Assembly (NCBI RefSeq): GCF_000024925.1
Contig: NC_013521.1
Location: forward strand, 3,410,001 to 3,474,000
Direction: 5' to 3'
Length of the DNA stretch: 64,000 nt
Source of the DNA: Sanguibacter keddieii DSM 10542
Lineage (GTDB): Bacteria; Actinomycetota; Actinomycetes; Actinomycetales; Cellulomonadaceae
Below are positions 55,124-63,899 of the stretch, one piece after another. Both the position numbers and the translations under genes were made by a program. The first letter of the stretch is position 1, and each line of letters starts with the position of its first letter. The notes under the pieces were generated by a model. It was not told where the DNA came from and made no database searches. It saw only the letters and a program-made list of their open reading frames with translations.

Positions 55124-56704
55124 TCAGGTCAGGACGTCGACGCCGGTGGCGCCAGTGGTCGGTGCGGCGGGTCGTGCGGTCTCGGTGGGCAGCTCCGCGA
55201 CGAGCGCGCCGGGGTCGGCACGCAGCCCGGGGCGGGCGGTCGGGCCGCGGCCGTCCTGCGGACCGCCACCCCACTCCCCCGCGAGCCCGCCCTGCGCCCT
55301 GTCGCCGTCTCCGGCGAGGCTGAGCGAGGCGTTCATGCCGGTGCCCGCGAGGTCGCGGCGCAGGTCGGTGAGCAGCGCACGGAGCCCGTCGCGGCCGGCG
55401 TCGGTCACGCCGAGCAGCTCGATGCGGACACCGGCCGCACCGATGTGCGCCTTCACCTGGACCGGGCCGAGCGAGTCGGGCGTGACCTGCAGGGTGAGCG
55501 TGTGCTCCCCCGGTGCCGCGTGCCGCAGCGCCATGACGGGTCCGCGGACCTGCTCGGCGAGCGACGGCGCGGCGGCACCCGCGGCAGGGACGGGCGGCGC
55601 GGCGGCCACCCGCTCGGCGGGCGTCGTCGGGGTGAGCCCGGCGAGGGTCTGCGCGAAGCTGCTCGAGGTCGCGGTCGACGAGGTCGGCGCGCTGGTCGCC
55701 GCCGCGGCGGCACCGTCGGTACGGGTCGCGCCGCCGCCCTCCTGACCGAGGTCCGCGCTCGTGCCGGCGCCGCTCTGCGCGGTCGACACGGTGACCTGGG
55801 CGGCAGCACCGTCGACCGCGGAGGTCGTGGCGGTCGACCCGGCGGTCGGGGCGCCCGGTGCGACGGGGGTGCCCGCGGCGACCTGGGTGGTCGGGGTGCC
55901 CGCGGTCGACCCGACCGCCGCGGCGGTCGCGCCTGCGGCAGCCGGCGTCGTCGTGGTCGCGTCGGCCGTGGCGGCAGCCGAGCCGCTCGGGACGGCCGGA
56001 GCGGCCGCGTCGGCGGGAGCAGCAGCCGTCCCAAGCACGGCGACGACCGCCGCCGTGGGCAGGGCCACCTCGGCCGTCGGCTCGGCTGCGGGCGCAGCGC
56101 CGTCGGCCTCGACCGCCGGCTGCTCGACGACGGGGACGAGCCCGGCCTGAGGCACCTGCCCGGCAGCAGCCTCGGCCGCGGCGAGCTGCTGCGCGAGGAG
56201 CGCCGCGGCGTCGGCCGGAGCGGCGACGGGGTCGGTGGTCTGCGCGGTGTCGGCGGAGGAACCCGTGGAGGCCTCGCCCGCAGGCGTCCCGGTGGCGTCG
56301 ACCGAGACAGCGCCGGTGGACGTGGCGCTGCTCGACGTGGCGCTGCTCGACGCTGCTCCGGTCGTCGTGCCGTCACCGTCGGCCTGCCGGGTCTGCGCCG
56401 ACGACGCGGGCGTCGCCCCGCGGGGTCGCGTGACACCGAGGTCGGCACCGGGACGGTCGCGCTGCGCGATCGTCGTCGGGCGGCCGGCCGAGAGGTCGGT
56501 GCGGCGCACCTGGATCGGGTCGAGGCGGCGCTGCTGGGCCGGCTCCTGCCGTGGGGCGGGGCGCTCGGCCGGGCGACGCTCGACCGTCTCGCTGCGGCTG
56601 AGCGCCGCGGCGAAGGCGTCGCCGCTCGACGCCGAGGCGCTGCGCACGCCCGTGGCGGGCTGCGCACCGCGCACGCCCGCGCTCTGGACTGTCGGGGTGG
56701 TCAT
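55124..56704 (-). CDS. fliK: Flagellar hook-length control protein FliK
   Basis: A 526-residue protein, the molecular ruler and switch for FlhB. The first 380 residues are low-complexity Ala/Thr/Pro/Val/Ser. The C-terminal Flg_hook domain (about 395-480) contains HTLTLQVTPDSLGPVQVKAH and LRALLTDLRRDLAGTGMNA. ATG overlaps the stop of the NlpC/P60 gene. The long repetitive N-part fits the ruler function and varies quickly between species. Confidence 0.92.
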   Translation of the reverse strand: MTTPTVQSAGVRGAQPATGVRSASASSGDAFAAALSRSETVERRPAERPAPRQEPAQQRRLDPIQVRRTDLSAGRPTTIAQRDRPGADLGVTRPRGATPASSAQTRQADGDGTTTGAASSSATSSSATSTGAVSVDATGTPAGEASTGSSADTAQTTDPVAAPADAAALLAQQLAAAEAAAGQVPQAGLVPVVEQPAVEADGAAPAAEPTAEVALPTAAVVAVLGTAAAPADAAAPAVPSGSAAATADATTTTPAAAGATAAAVGSTAGTPTTQVAAGTPVAPGAPTAGSTATTSAVDGAAAQVTVSTAQSGAGTSADLGQEGGGATRTDGAAAAATSAPTSSTATSSSFAQTLAGLTPTTPAERVAAAPPVPAAGAAAPSLAEQVRGPVMALRHAAPGEHTLTLQVTPDSLGPVQVKAHIGAAGVRIELLGVTDAGRDGLRALLTDLRRDLAGTGMNASLSLAGDGDRAQGGLAGEWGGGPQDGRGPTARPGLRADPGALVAELPTETARPAAPTTGATGVDVLT

Positions 56705-57513
56705 GCGGCATCTCCCAGGAGTGCGGTGAGGGACGAGCGGTCTGCGGCGCTGCTCGCGAGCAGCTGCTCGACCTGCGCGGCGGTCGACAGGGCCGGGATG
56801 GCGGCGGGTGCGGCGGCGGCTGCCGCCGCGGCCTCGGCTGCGGTCGGCAGCACGCGGCGGATGGCGGTCGGGGTCTCGTACACGTCGCGCTCGCGCACGT
56901 GGTCCCCGGGCTTGGGTGCGTCGATCATGCGCCCCTCCCCGAGGTAGATGCCGATGTGCGAGCCCCCGTCGAAGACGAGCAGGTCTCCCGGCTGGGCCTC
57001 GGAGAGCGACGCGACGGGCGTGCCCTGGGTCATCTGCTCGCGGGCGACCCGCGGCATGTCGACGCCGAGCGCCGACAGCGAGAGCTTGACGAGACCCGAG
57101 CAGTCGAGCCCCTGCGCGCTCGAGCCGCCCCACACGTAGGGCACGCCGACGTACTTGCGGGCCTCGGCGACGAGGTCGGCGCCCGAGGGGCCCCCGGCAG
57201 GGGCGGCGGCGGGCGCGGGCTCCGAGAGCGCGGCGGCGGCCGCGAGCTGGGAGGCGAAGTCGACCGACGACGCGCTCGGGGAGGTCAGCGCAGCGGACGA
57301 CGCCGACGCTGCCGACGAGGTCGACGTCCCGGTGAGTGCCTGGACGGCTGCCGTGGTGCTGGTCGCCGCGAGGACGCTCGCGCCCGGGGTCGCCGCGGAG
57401 GTGCCCGTCCCGAGCACGGCGACGCCCATGGCCTGCTGCGCGGTCGGCTGGGTGAGGCTGCGGATCTGCTGCTGGATCTGGCTGATGCGGCCCATGGCCT
57501 CGACGGCGCTCAT
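56701..57513 (-). CDS. NlpC/P60 peptidoglycan hydrolase inside the flagellar operon
   Basis: A 270-residue protein between fliJ and fliK, coupled to both by ATGA. The NlpC/P60 domain (about 112-205) has catalytic C138 (GLDCSGLVKLSLSALG) and H186 (GGSHIGIYLG). The N-terminus (MGRISQIQQQIRSL then Ala/Thr/Ser-rich) has no signal peptide, so export is probably through the flagellar type III gate. It should open the peptidoglycan for rod passage, the job of FlgJ in Proteobacteria. The C-terminal 60 residues are Ala-rich. Confidence 0.9.
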   Translation of the reverse strand: MSAVEAMGRISQIQQQIRSLTQPTAQQAMGVAVLGTGTSAATPGASVLAATSTTAAVQALTGTSTSSAASASSAALTSPSASSVDFASQLAAAAALSEPAPAAAPAGGPSGADLVAEARKYVGVPYVWGGSSAQGLDCSGLVKLSLSALGVDMPRVAREQMTQGTPVASLSEAQPGDLLVFDGGSHIGIYLGEGRMIDAPKPGDHVRERDVYETPTAIRRVLPTAAEAAAAAAAAPAAIPALSTAAQVEQLLASSAADRSSLTALLGDAA

Positions 57514-57944
57514 GACTCGTCCCTCGGGTCGTCGGTGGTGGAGCTCGAGCCGATCTCGTCGAGCACGATCTGCTCCTGGCGGAGGTCTTCGACGGCCTCG
57601 CGCTCGGCGTGCTTGTCCGCGAGCTTCTCGAGCGGGACCAGCTGGCGGCGGGTCTGCGACCACGCCTCCTCGCGGCGGGCGACCTCGAGGCTCGCGAGCT
57701 CGGACGCGGCGCCGGCCTCGGAGGCGAGCCCGCGCAGCGCGGCTCGGGTCGCGACGGTGGACAGCCACGCACCGGTGTCCTCGACGGGGTCGAAGCCGTG
57801 CTCGGCGAGCTGGCCCTGGGCGAGGTCCTGGCGACGCAGCGCGGCGCGGCGCGCGGAGTGCGCGACGGCGAGGTCGGCCGCGGCCTGGTCCTCCTGCAGC
57901 TTGCGGAAGCGCAGCAGCCCGGCGAGGCGGAAGGGGCGGCTCAT
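57510..57944 (-). CDS. fliJ: Flagellar export chaperone FliJ
   Basis: A 144-residue, charged, almost entirely helical coiled-coil protein (RLAGLLRFRKLQEDQAAADL; EREAVEDLRQEQIVLDEI). It links the FliI ATPase to FlhA. Identified by position after fliI and coiled-coil pattern; sequence identity in this family is low. Overlaps at both ends by ATGA. Confidence 0.82.
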   Translation of the reverse strand: MSRPFRLAGLLRFRKLQEDQAAADLAVAHSARRAALRRQDLAQGQLAEHGFDPVEDTGAWLSTVATRAALRGLASEAGAASELASLEVARREEAWSQTRRQLVPLEKLADKHAEREAVEDLRQEQIVLDEIGSSSTTDDPRDES

Positions 57945-59320
57945 GCGGCCACCCCCATGCCCTGCACGAGGCCGCGCAGCGCGGCCCACGACTGCTCGGA
58001 GGGCGCAGGCTCGTCGACGCCCTGCTGCAGGAACGCGTCGATCGCGCCCTGGTGCGCGAGGGCCGCGTCGACCAGCGGGTTGCTGCCCTGCACGTATGCT
58101 CCGACGTCGACGAGGTCCTGGACGGCGCGTCGCGCGGACATCACCTTGCGCAGGGCGGTCGCGTCGGCGCGCTGCGCGGCGCTCGTGACGCGGGTCGCGA
58201 CGCGCGAGATCGAGCCGAGGGCGTCGATGCTCGGGAAGTGCCCGGCGACGGCGAGACGACGGTCGAGGACGACGTGCCCGTCGAGGATCGAGCGCGCGGC
58301 GTCGGCGATCGGCTCGTTGTGGTCGTCGCCGTCGACGAGGACCGTGTAGATACCGGTGACCGAGCCGCGGGCGGAGGTGCCGGCGCGCTCGAGGAGCTCG
58401 GCGAGCACCGAGAAGGTGGAGGGCGGGTAGCCGCGCGTCGCGGGGGGCTCGCCGACGGACAGGCCGATCTCGCGCTGCGCCATGGCGACGCGGGTAAGCG
58501 AGTCCATCATGAGCACGACGTCCTCGCCGCTCTCGCGGAAGGACTCGGCGATGCGGGTCGCCACGAACGCGGCGCGCAGCCGCACGAGCGCGGGCTCGTC
58601 GGAGGTGGCGACGACCACGACGGAGCGGGCGAGGCCCTCGGGTCCGAGGTCGTCCTCGAGGAACTCGCGGACCTCACGGCCACGCTCGCCGACGAGGGCG
58701 ATGACGCTCACCGCGGCGTCGGTCCCGCGGGCCACCATGGACAGCAGGGTCGACTTGCCGACGCCCGAGCCGGCGAACAGGCCCATGCGCTGGCCGCGGC
58801 CGACGGTCGTGAGGGTGTCGAGGGTGCGCACGCCGAGCGTGAGCGGCTGCGCGACGCGCTGGCGCTCGAGCGGGTGCGGCGCGCGGCCGTCGAGGGGCAC
58901 CGTGGTGGTCCCCACGAGCGGGCCCCTGCCGTCGAGGGGGCGGCCGAGGCCGTCGACCACGCGGCCGAGGAGCCCGGACCCGACCGGGACCTGGAGGGCG
59001 CCGCCGGTGGTCCGTGCCTGCAGGCCGGGACGGATGCCGCGCATCGCGCCGAGGGGCATGCAGCGCGCGGTCGAGCCGGTCACGGCGACGACCTCGGCGA
59101 GCATCGAGGCGTCGCTCCCCCGGCCGGTCTCGCCGAGCGCGAGGACGTCGCCGAGCGCGCAGTCGAGCCCGACCACGTCGAGCGAGAGGCCGACGGCGGC
59201 GCTGACCTGGCCGACGCGCTCCGGGCGGGCGGCGCCGAGCAGGCCGGACCACGCGGACGCGGCCGCGTGGCTCGGGTGCGGGGCGGTCGTCGCCGGAGCG
59301 GTCGCCAGGTCGCCGGTCAT
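57941..59320 (-). CDS. fliI: Flagellum-specific ATPase FliI
   Basis: A 459-residue F1-beta-like ATPase of the export apparatus. P-loop AGSGVGKST at 183-191, Walker B VVLMMDSLTRVAMAQREIGL near 268, and GEPPATRGYPPSTFSVLAELLERAG are diagnostic. It energises unloading of export substrates together with FliH and FliJ. Overlaps fliH and fliJ by ATGA. Confidence 0.96.
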   Translation of the reverse strand: MTGDLATAPATTAPHPSHAAASAWSGLLGAARPERVGQVSAAVGLSLDVVGLDCALGDVLALGETGRGSDASMLAEVVAVTGSTARCMPLGAMRGIRPGLQARTTGGALQVPVGSGLLGRVVDGLGRPLDGRGPLVGTTTVPLDGRAPHPLERQRVAQPLTLGVRTLDTLTTVGRGQRMGLFAGSGVGKSTLLSMVARGTDAAVSVIALVGERGREVREFLEDDLGPEGLARSVVVVATSDEPALVRLRAAFVATRIAESFRESGEDVVLMMDSLTRVAMAQREIGLSVGEPPATRGYPPSTFSVLAELLERAGTSARGSVTGIYTVLVDGDDHNEPIADAARSILDGHVVLDRRLAVAGHFPSIDALGSISRVATRVTSAAQRADATALRKVMSARRAVQDLVDVGAYVQGSNPLVDAALAHQGAIDAFLQQGVDEPAPSEQSWAALRGLVQGMGVAA

Positions 59321-60018
59321 CGGGGCTCGTCCGACGGGACGAGCTCGACGCTCGTGCGCAGGGCCTCGACGGCCCGGGTGAAGGCGGTCTCGATGCGGGC
59401 GTCGAAGAACCCGCCCTCGAAGGTGCTCACGGCGTCGCCGCGGGCCAGGCTCGGGTCCGCGACGAGCCGCACGCCGTCGAGCGGCGGGAGCACGGGAGAC
59501 CCAGGTGCAGCGGCAGGTGCAGGTGCGCTCTCGCCCGCCGCCGTGCGGGCGGCCTCGGCAGCACGCACCTCGGCGAGGTCGGCGGGGTGCAGGCGCACGG
59601 TCTGGACCTGCACGTCGTGCGGCACGTCGAGGGCCCGCACGACGGCCGCGCGGGCAGACCGCGCGTGGTCGGCGAGCTCGACGCCGAGGACGGCGCGCGC
59701 GAGCTCGAGCGCACCGGTGTAGAGCAGGCCGCGGGCGTCGTCGAGGACGGGCACCACGCGGGCACCGGCCGCCTGGGAGGCGCGGTTCAGCACAGACAGC
59801 GCGGCGGCGTGCTCGGCGAGCCGTGCGGCCTCCGCGGCGCGCGCCTGCGACTCGAGGCGCGTGTGCAGCGTCTCGGTCGCGCCGGCGGCAGCGCGGCTGC
59901 CGGCGGCGAAGCCGGCCGCGTACCCGGCGACGCGGGCACGCTCCTGGGTCTCGCGGACCCGGTCGTCCGCGACGACCGTGAGGCGCGCGGACCCGAAGGC
60001 GGGGGCGTCAGGAGACAT
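59317..60018 (-). CDS. fliH: Flagellar export stator protein FliH
   Basis: A 233-residue protein. The N-terminal helix contains the GxxxG-type repeat AGYAAGFAAGSRAAAG typical of FliH, followed by a helical region and a C-terminal domain with GVRLVADPSLARGDAVSTFEGG-like strands. It regulates FliI and links it to the C-ring. It starts 11 bases inside the end of fliG. Confidence 0.9.
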   Translation of the reverse strand: MSPDAPAFGSARLTVVADDRVRETQERARVAGYAAGFAAGSRAAAGATETLHTRLESQARAAEAARLAEHAAALSVLNRASQAAGARVVPVLDDARGLLYTGALELARAVLGVELADHARSARAAVVRALDVPHDVQVQTVRLHPADLAEVRAAEAARTAAGESAPAPAAAPGSPVLPPLDGVRLVADPSLARGDAVSTFEGGFFDARIETAFTRAVEALRTSVELVPSDEPR

Positions 60019-61021
60019 ACTCGTCCTCACCCTCGCGGCGGATGACGATCTGGCCGCTCTCCTCGAGGCGTCGGATGACCTGGACGATCTCCGCCCGTGC
60101 CTCCTCGACCTGGGACATGCGGACCGCGCCGAGCATCTCGATCTCCTCGAGCAGGTTCTCGCTCGCACGCTCGGAGAGGTTGCGCAGGACGGCGTCGCGC
60201 TCCCCCGCGCCGGCTCCCTTGAGGGCCAGGGCCAGGTTGGCGGACTCGACCCCGCGCAGCACGAGCTGGAGCGCGCGGTCCTCGAGCAGCACGATGTCGG
60301 CGAACACGAACATCCGCGAGCGGACCTCCTCGGCCAGCTCGACGTCGCGCGTCTCGAGCCCCTCGAGGATGAGCTTCTCGGTGCCCGGGTCGGCCCGGTT
60401 GATGATCTCGACGAGCGGCCCGACGCCACCGACCGCGGAGGTCTCCCGCGGGGTGAGGACGGCCGAGGCCTTCTTGTGCAGGGAGTCGGCGACGACCATG
60501 ACGACGTCGGGCGCCGCGCGCTCCATGAGCGCGATGCGGTGCGCGACCTCGCCCTGGGTCTCGTTCGGCAGGCCGGCGAGGATCGCCGAGGCGTGCTCGG
60601 GACGCAGGTGCGCGAGGACGAGCGCCATCGTCTGCGGGTGCTCTCCGTTGAGGAGGGCGAGGACCTGGCGGGCGTCGGCCTGCTGGAGGAACTCGAAGGG
60701 CTGGCCGGCCATGCTCGTGGCGAGCCGGTCGAGGAGCTCCTGGGCCTTGACGCCGCCCATGGACGCCTCGAGGAGCTGCTGGGCGAACCCGAGCCCGCCG
60801 TTGCTGATGCTCGAGCCGCCGCCGATGGTGATGGCGTGGAACTCGGCGATGACCTCGTCGGCCATGTCGCGGTCGACGCGCTCCATCCGCAGGATCTCGG
60901 CGGTGAGCTCTTCGATCGACGACTCGTCGAGCTGGGCCATCACCTTGGCCGCGCGGTCGCGGCCGATCTGCATGAGGACGAGGGCGGCCTTCTGGGTCCC
61001 GGTCAGCGTCGCGGTGCTCAT
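60008..61021 (-). CDS. fliG: Flagellar motor switch protein FliG
   Basis: A 337-residue rotor protein. The middle domain has the EHPQ motif (LLNGEHPQTMALVLAHLRP) and the C-terminal torque domain includes VEIINRADPGTEKLILEGLE and LALKGAGAGERDAVLRNLSE. It binds FliF at its N-terminus and MotA with its C-domain. Length is standard. ATG overlaps the fliF stop. Confidence 0.96.
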   Translation of the reverse strand: MSTATLTGTQKAALVLMQIGRDRAAKVMAQLDESSIEELTAEILRMERVDRDMADEVIAEFHAITIGGGSSISNGGLGFAQQLLEASMGGVKAQELLDRLATSMAGQPFEFLQQADARQVLALLNGEHPQTMALVLAHLRPEHASAILAGLPNETQGEVAHRIALMERAAPDVVMVVADSLHKKASAVLTPRETSAVGGVGPLVEIINRADPGTEKLILEGLETRDVELAEEVRSRMFVFADIVLLEDRALQLVLRGVESANLALALKGAGAGERDAVLRNLSERASENLLEEIEMLGAVRMSQVEEARAEIVQVIRRLEESGQIVIRREGEDEYVS

Positions 61022-62610
61022 ACGGAGGACCTCTCGTCCATCCAGCCGCGGAGGAGCTCGGCGACCTGCTCCGGCTGCTCGTCGACGAGGAGGGCCACGT
61101 CGTTGCGCTTGCGCTCGATGCTGACCTGCTCGGCCGACGGGAGCTCGGGGACCTCGGGCAGCTCGAGGAGCTGGGTGTCGAGGTCGGCGGGCTCGAGCGC
61201 GAGAGGCTCGTCCATGATCGGCAGGTCGCCGAGGTCGAGGGACTCGCGCGGGTCCTCGCGGTTGCGGCCGCGGCGGGCCAGGAAGATTGCGAGCAGGACG
61301 AGCGCCAGCAGCGCGGCACCGGCGATGACGTAGGTCTGCATCATGCGGCTGCTGGCGGCGGCGGCCTCGGCCTCCGCGGCGGCGTCGAGCGCTGCCTGGG
61401 CGCTCTCGGCGGCCGAGGTGTCGAAGGGCATCTGCGAGACGGTGACGACGTCGCCGCGGGCCTCGTCGAAGCCTGACGCGGACGAGACCATCGCCTGGAG
61501 CTGGGCCATGTCGACGGCTGCGGCGGCTGCCGCGTCGACCGCGACCGCGACGGACTGGCGCCGGACGGTGCCCGGGGCCGTGACCGTGTGCTCGGTGAGC
61601 TTGTCGACGGCGTTGTTCGCCTCGCTGGTCTCGTTGGTGTAGCTGCCGTCAGCGGTGCCGTTGGGCACCTGGATGTTGTCCGGGCCGAGCACCCCGGTGG
61701 CCGGGTTCCCTCCCCCGGCGAACTCCTCGGTGGTCGTCCGCTCGGTGAGCGGGAGGACGCCCTCGGCGCTCGAGAAGGACTCCTGGGTGCGCTCGGTCGC
61801 GTCGTAGTCGAGGTCGGCGGTCACCGTGACCACGGCCTTGCCGACGCCGACGATCGGCTCGAGCATCGCCTGGATGGACTGGGCCACCCGCTGCTCGTAC
61901 TCGACGGTCTGCTTGTTCCCGCCGGAGCCGGCCAGGCCGGTCCCGACCGCGGACAGCACCGCGCCCGAGGAGTCGATGACGGCCACGTCGGTGGCCTTCA
62001 TGCCCTCGACGCTCGCCGAGACGAGGTTGACGATGGACTGCACCTGGTCGTCGGTGAGCGTGACGCCGGATCGGGTCTTGACGAACACCGACGCGGTCGG
62101 GTCGGTCGCCTGGTCGACGAACACGGACTCGGCCGGCATCGCGAGCTTGACGGTCGCGAGCTCGACGCCCTGCATCGAGGAGACGGTCTTGCCCATCTCG
62201 CCCTCGAGCGCGCGCTTGTAGGTGACGTCCTGCTGGAACTCCGACGACGTCATGCCCATGTCGTCGAGGAGCGAGTAGCCGCCGTCGGCCGACGGCGACA
62301 TCCCGCTCGCGGCGACCTTGAGGCGCATGTCGTAGACCGACTCGGTCGGCACGAGGACCGTGGACCCGCCGTTGGTCAGCTGGTACTTGACGCCCTGGGC
62401 GGTGAGCTGGTCGACGATCGCGCTCGCGTCGGCCGGGGCCAGGTCGGTGTAGAGGGGGGAGAACTGCGGGCGGCTGAACCACATGCTCAGCGCGACCACG
62501 CCGACCACGGCGACCGCCAGCCCGATGAGGGCGAGGGTGCGCTGCGCGACGGTGAACTCACGGATCGACGAGGTGACCCGGCCGAGCGCGGAGGTGATCT
62601 GCTGGGGCAT
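61018..62610 (-). CDS. fliF: Flagellar MS-ring protein FliF
   Basis: A 530-residue ring protein with membrane helices near 25-45 and 428-450. The YscJ/FliF domain (PLYTDLAPADASAIVDQLTA) and the FliF C-terminal domain lie between them, and a cytosolic FliG-binding tail ends the chain. It is the first assembled base-plate of the flagellum. Joined to fliE by TGATG and to fliG by ATGA. Confidence 0.96.
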   Translation of the reverse strand: MPQQITSALGRVTSSIREFTVAQRTLALIGLAVAVVGVVALSMWFSRPQFSPLYTDLAPADASAIVDQLTAQGVKYQLTNGGSTVLVPTESVYDMRLKVAASGMSPSADGGYSLLDDMGMTSSEFQQDVTYKRALEGEMGKTVSSMQGVELATVKLAMPAESVFVDQATDPTASVFVKTRSGVTLTDDQVQSIVNLVSASVEGMKATDVAVIDSSGAVLSAVGTGLAGSGGNKQTVEYEQRVAQSIQAMLEPIVGVGKAVVTVTADLDYDATERTQESFSSAEGVLPLTERTTTEEFAGGGNPATGVLGPDNIQVPNGTADGSYTNETSEANNAVDKLTEHTVTAPGTVRRQSVAVAVDAAAAAAVDMAQLQAMVSSASGFDEARGDVVTVSQMPFDTSAAESAQAALDAAAEAEAAAASSRMMQTYVIAGAALLALVLLAIFLARRGRNREDPRESLDLGDLPIMDEPLALEPADLDTQLLELPEVPELPSAEQVSIERKRNDVALLVDEQPEQVAELLRGWMDERSSV

Positions 62611-62954
62611 CAGGCCTGCATCCTCATGATCTCGGAGAAGGCCTCGACGGCCTTGTTCCGGACGGCGGCGGTGAGCTCGAGGGTCAGCTTCGCCTCGGAT
62701 GAGGCGATGGTGTAGTCGTGGATGTCGTCGAGGTCACCGGTGACGGCGCGCACCGCGAGGGCGTTCGACTTCTCCTGGAGCGACTGCAGGTTGCCGACGG
62801 CCCCGGTGAGGACCTCGCCGAAGGCGCTCGAGGTGCCCGAGACGCCGGAGGCGCCCTCGGGACGCCCGATGACGTCCGGGGAGGACAGGTAGCCGGTCGG
62901 CGAGACGCCGCCCGCGCCGGAGAGGGACACGCCCTCGATCGCGGGGATGCTCAT
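62610..62954 (-). CDS. fliE: Flagellar hook-basal body protein FliE
   Basis: A 114-residue rod adaptor joining the MS ring to the rod. The C-terminal half (DLDDIHDYTIASSEAKLTLE, then AVRNKAVEAFSEIMRMQ) is the conserved FliE core. Joined by TGATG overlaps to flgC and fliF. Confidence 0.95.
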   Translation of the reverse strand: MSIPAIEGVSLSGAGGVSPTGYLSSPDVIGRPEGASGVSGTSSAFGEVLTGAVGNLQSLQEKSNALAVRAVTGDLDDIHDYTIASSEAKLTLELTAAVRNKAVEAFSEIMRMQA

Positions 62955-63358
62955 CAGGAACGTCCGATCTGCAGTGCTGCCTCGTAGGTGGCCTTCGCGC
63001 GGTCGACGACCGACGCGTTCGCCTGGTAGCCGCGCTGGGCCATGATCATCTGGGACATCTGGCCGGCCATGTCGACCTCGGGGTACTTGACGTAGCCCTC
63101 GGCGTCGGCGAGCGGGTGGTCGGGCTCGTGGACCATGCGGCCCTCGGCGCTGCCGAGCTCGATGCCGGCGACCTGGACCCCCTGGCCGTTCTCGGGGTAC
63201 CCGACGGCGCTCGCCACGACGTAGCGCGCCTGGAAGGCGGCCTCGTCCGAGGGGCGCACGGTGTTGATGTTGGCGAGGTTGTCGCTCACCGCGTCGAGCC
63301 ACTTGCGGTTCACGGTCATGCCCGTGCTCGCGATGCCGATCGCTCCGAAGGTTGTCAT
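62954..63358 (-). CDS. flgC: Flagellar basal-body rod protein FlgC
   Basis: A 134-residue proximal rod protein. N-terminal IASTGMTVNRKWLDAVSDNL-ANINT and C-terminal DMAGQMSQMIMAQRGYQANA are the rod-protein signatures. Joined to flgB by TGATG. Confidence 0.96.
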   Translation of the reverse strand: MTTFGAIGIASTGMTVNRKWLDAVSDNLANINTVRPSDEAAFQARYVVASAVGYPENGQGVQVAGIELGSAEGRMVHEPDHPLADAEGYVKYPEVDMAGQMSQMIMAQRGYQANASVVDRAKATYEAALQIGRS

Positions 63359-63699
63359 CAGCTGGTCCTCATTGCGGTCCGGAGGGACGAGAAGGTGCCG
63401 TCCACCGCTTGGGTGGCCAGCTGGTAGCGCAGGTTGGTGTCGACGTTGAGCAGGGTCTCCGCGTCGAGGTTCACGTTGTTGCCGTCGAGGCGCGTGGGCT
63501 CGAGGGACCGTGCCTGGGTCGCGGTGACCGCGCCCGTCCCGCGGCGCACGGCGGAGGCGAGCTCGCTCTCGAAGGAGACGCGGCCGGCGAGGTAGTTCGG
63601 GGTGTTGATGTTCGCGACGTTGTTCGCGATCACCCGCTGGCGCAGGGCAAGGCCGTCCAGGGCGCTGTTGAGCGCCACGAAGGTCACGGAATCGAACAC
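63358..63699 (-). CDS. flgB: Flagellar basal-body rod protein FlgB
   Basis: A 113-residue proximal rod protein with LDGLALRQRVIANNVANINT and NVDTNLRYQLATQAV. GTG at 63699 has GGGGA 8 bases upstream and matches family length; an earlier in-frame start at 63792 lies upstream of the predicted transcription start (about 63766) and is excluded. First gene of the main flagellar operon. Confidence 0.95.
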   Translation of the reverse strand: MFDSVTFVALNSALDGLALRQRVIANNVANINTPNYLAGRVSFESELASAVRRGTGAVTATQARSLEPTRLDGNNVNLDAETLLNVDTNLRYQLATQAVDGTFSSLRTAMRTS

Positions 63700-63772
63700 G
63701 AGAATCCCCACTCGAGGTGATGTGTCGGCCGATCCATGGCCTCCTGCGCGAGCCTTCCTGGCTCGTCCTGCA

Positions 63773-63803
63773 CTATCGGTCGGTCCTCGCAACTCATGAG
63801 GGG
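63773..63803 (-). promoter_or_regulatory. Sigma-28-like promoter of the flgB operon
   Basis: CCCCTCA with CTCA at 63800-63797, 16 bases, then ACCGATAG (63780-63773). The leader would be about 65 bases. Just upstream, an AGTTCTCAC element also resembles AGTTTTCAC upstream of the fliM promoter. Confidence 0.65.
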
Positions 63804-63899
63804 TTTTCTCACCCGGAGTGAGAACTCGCCCTCAGGTCGGGACCTGGGCCCGCTCGGCGGGCCCGGTGGGGCCTGTCGCAGGTCTGTCGTGGTGCGCTG

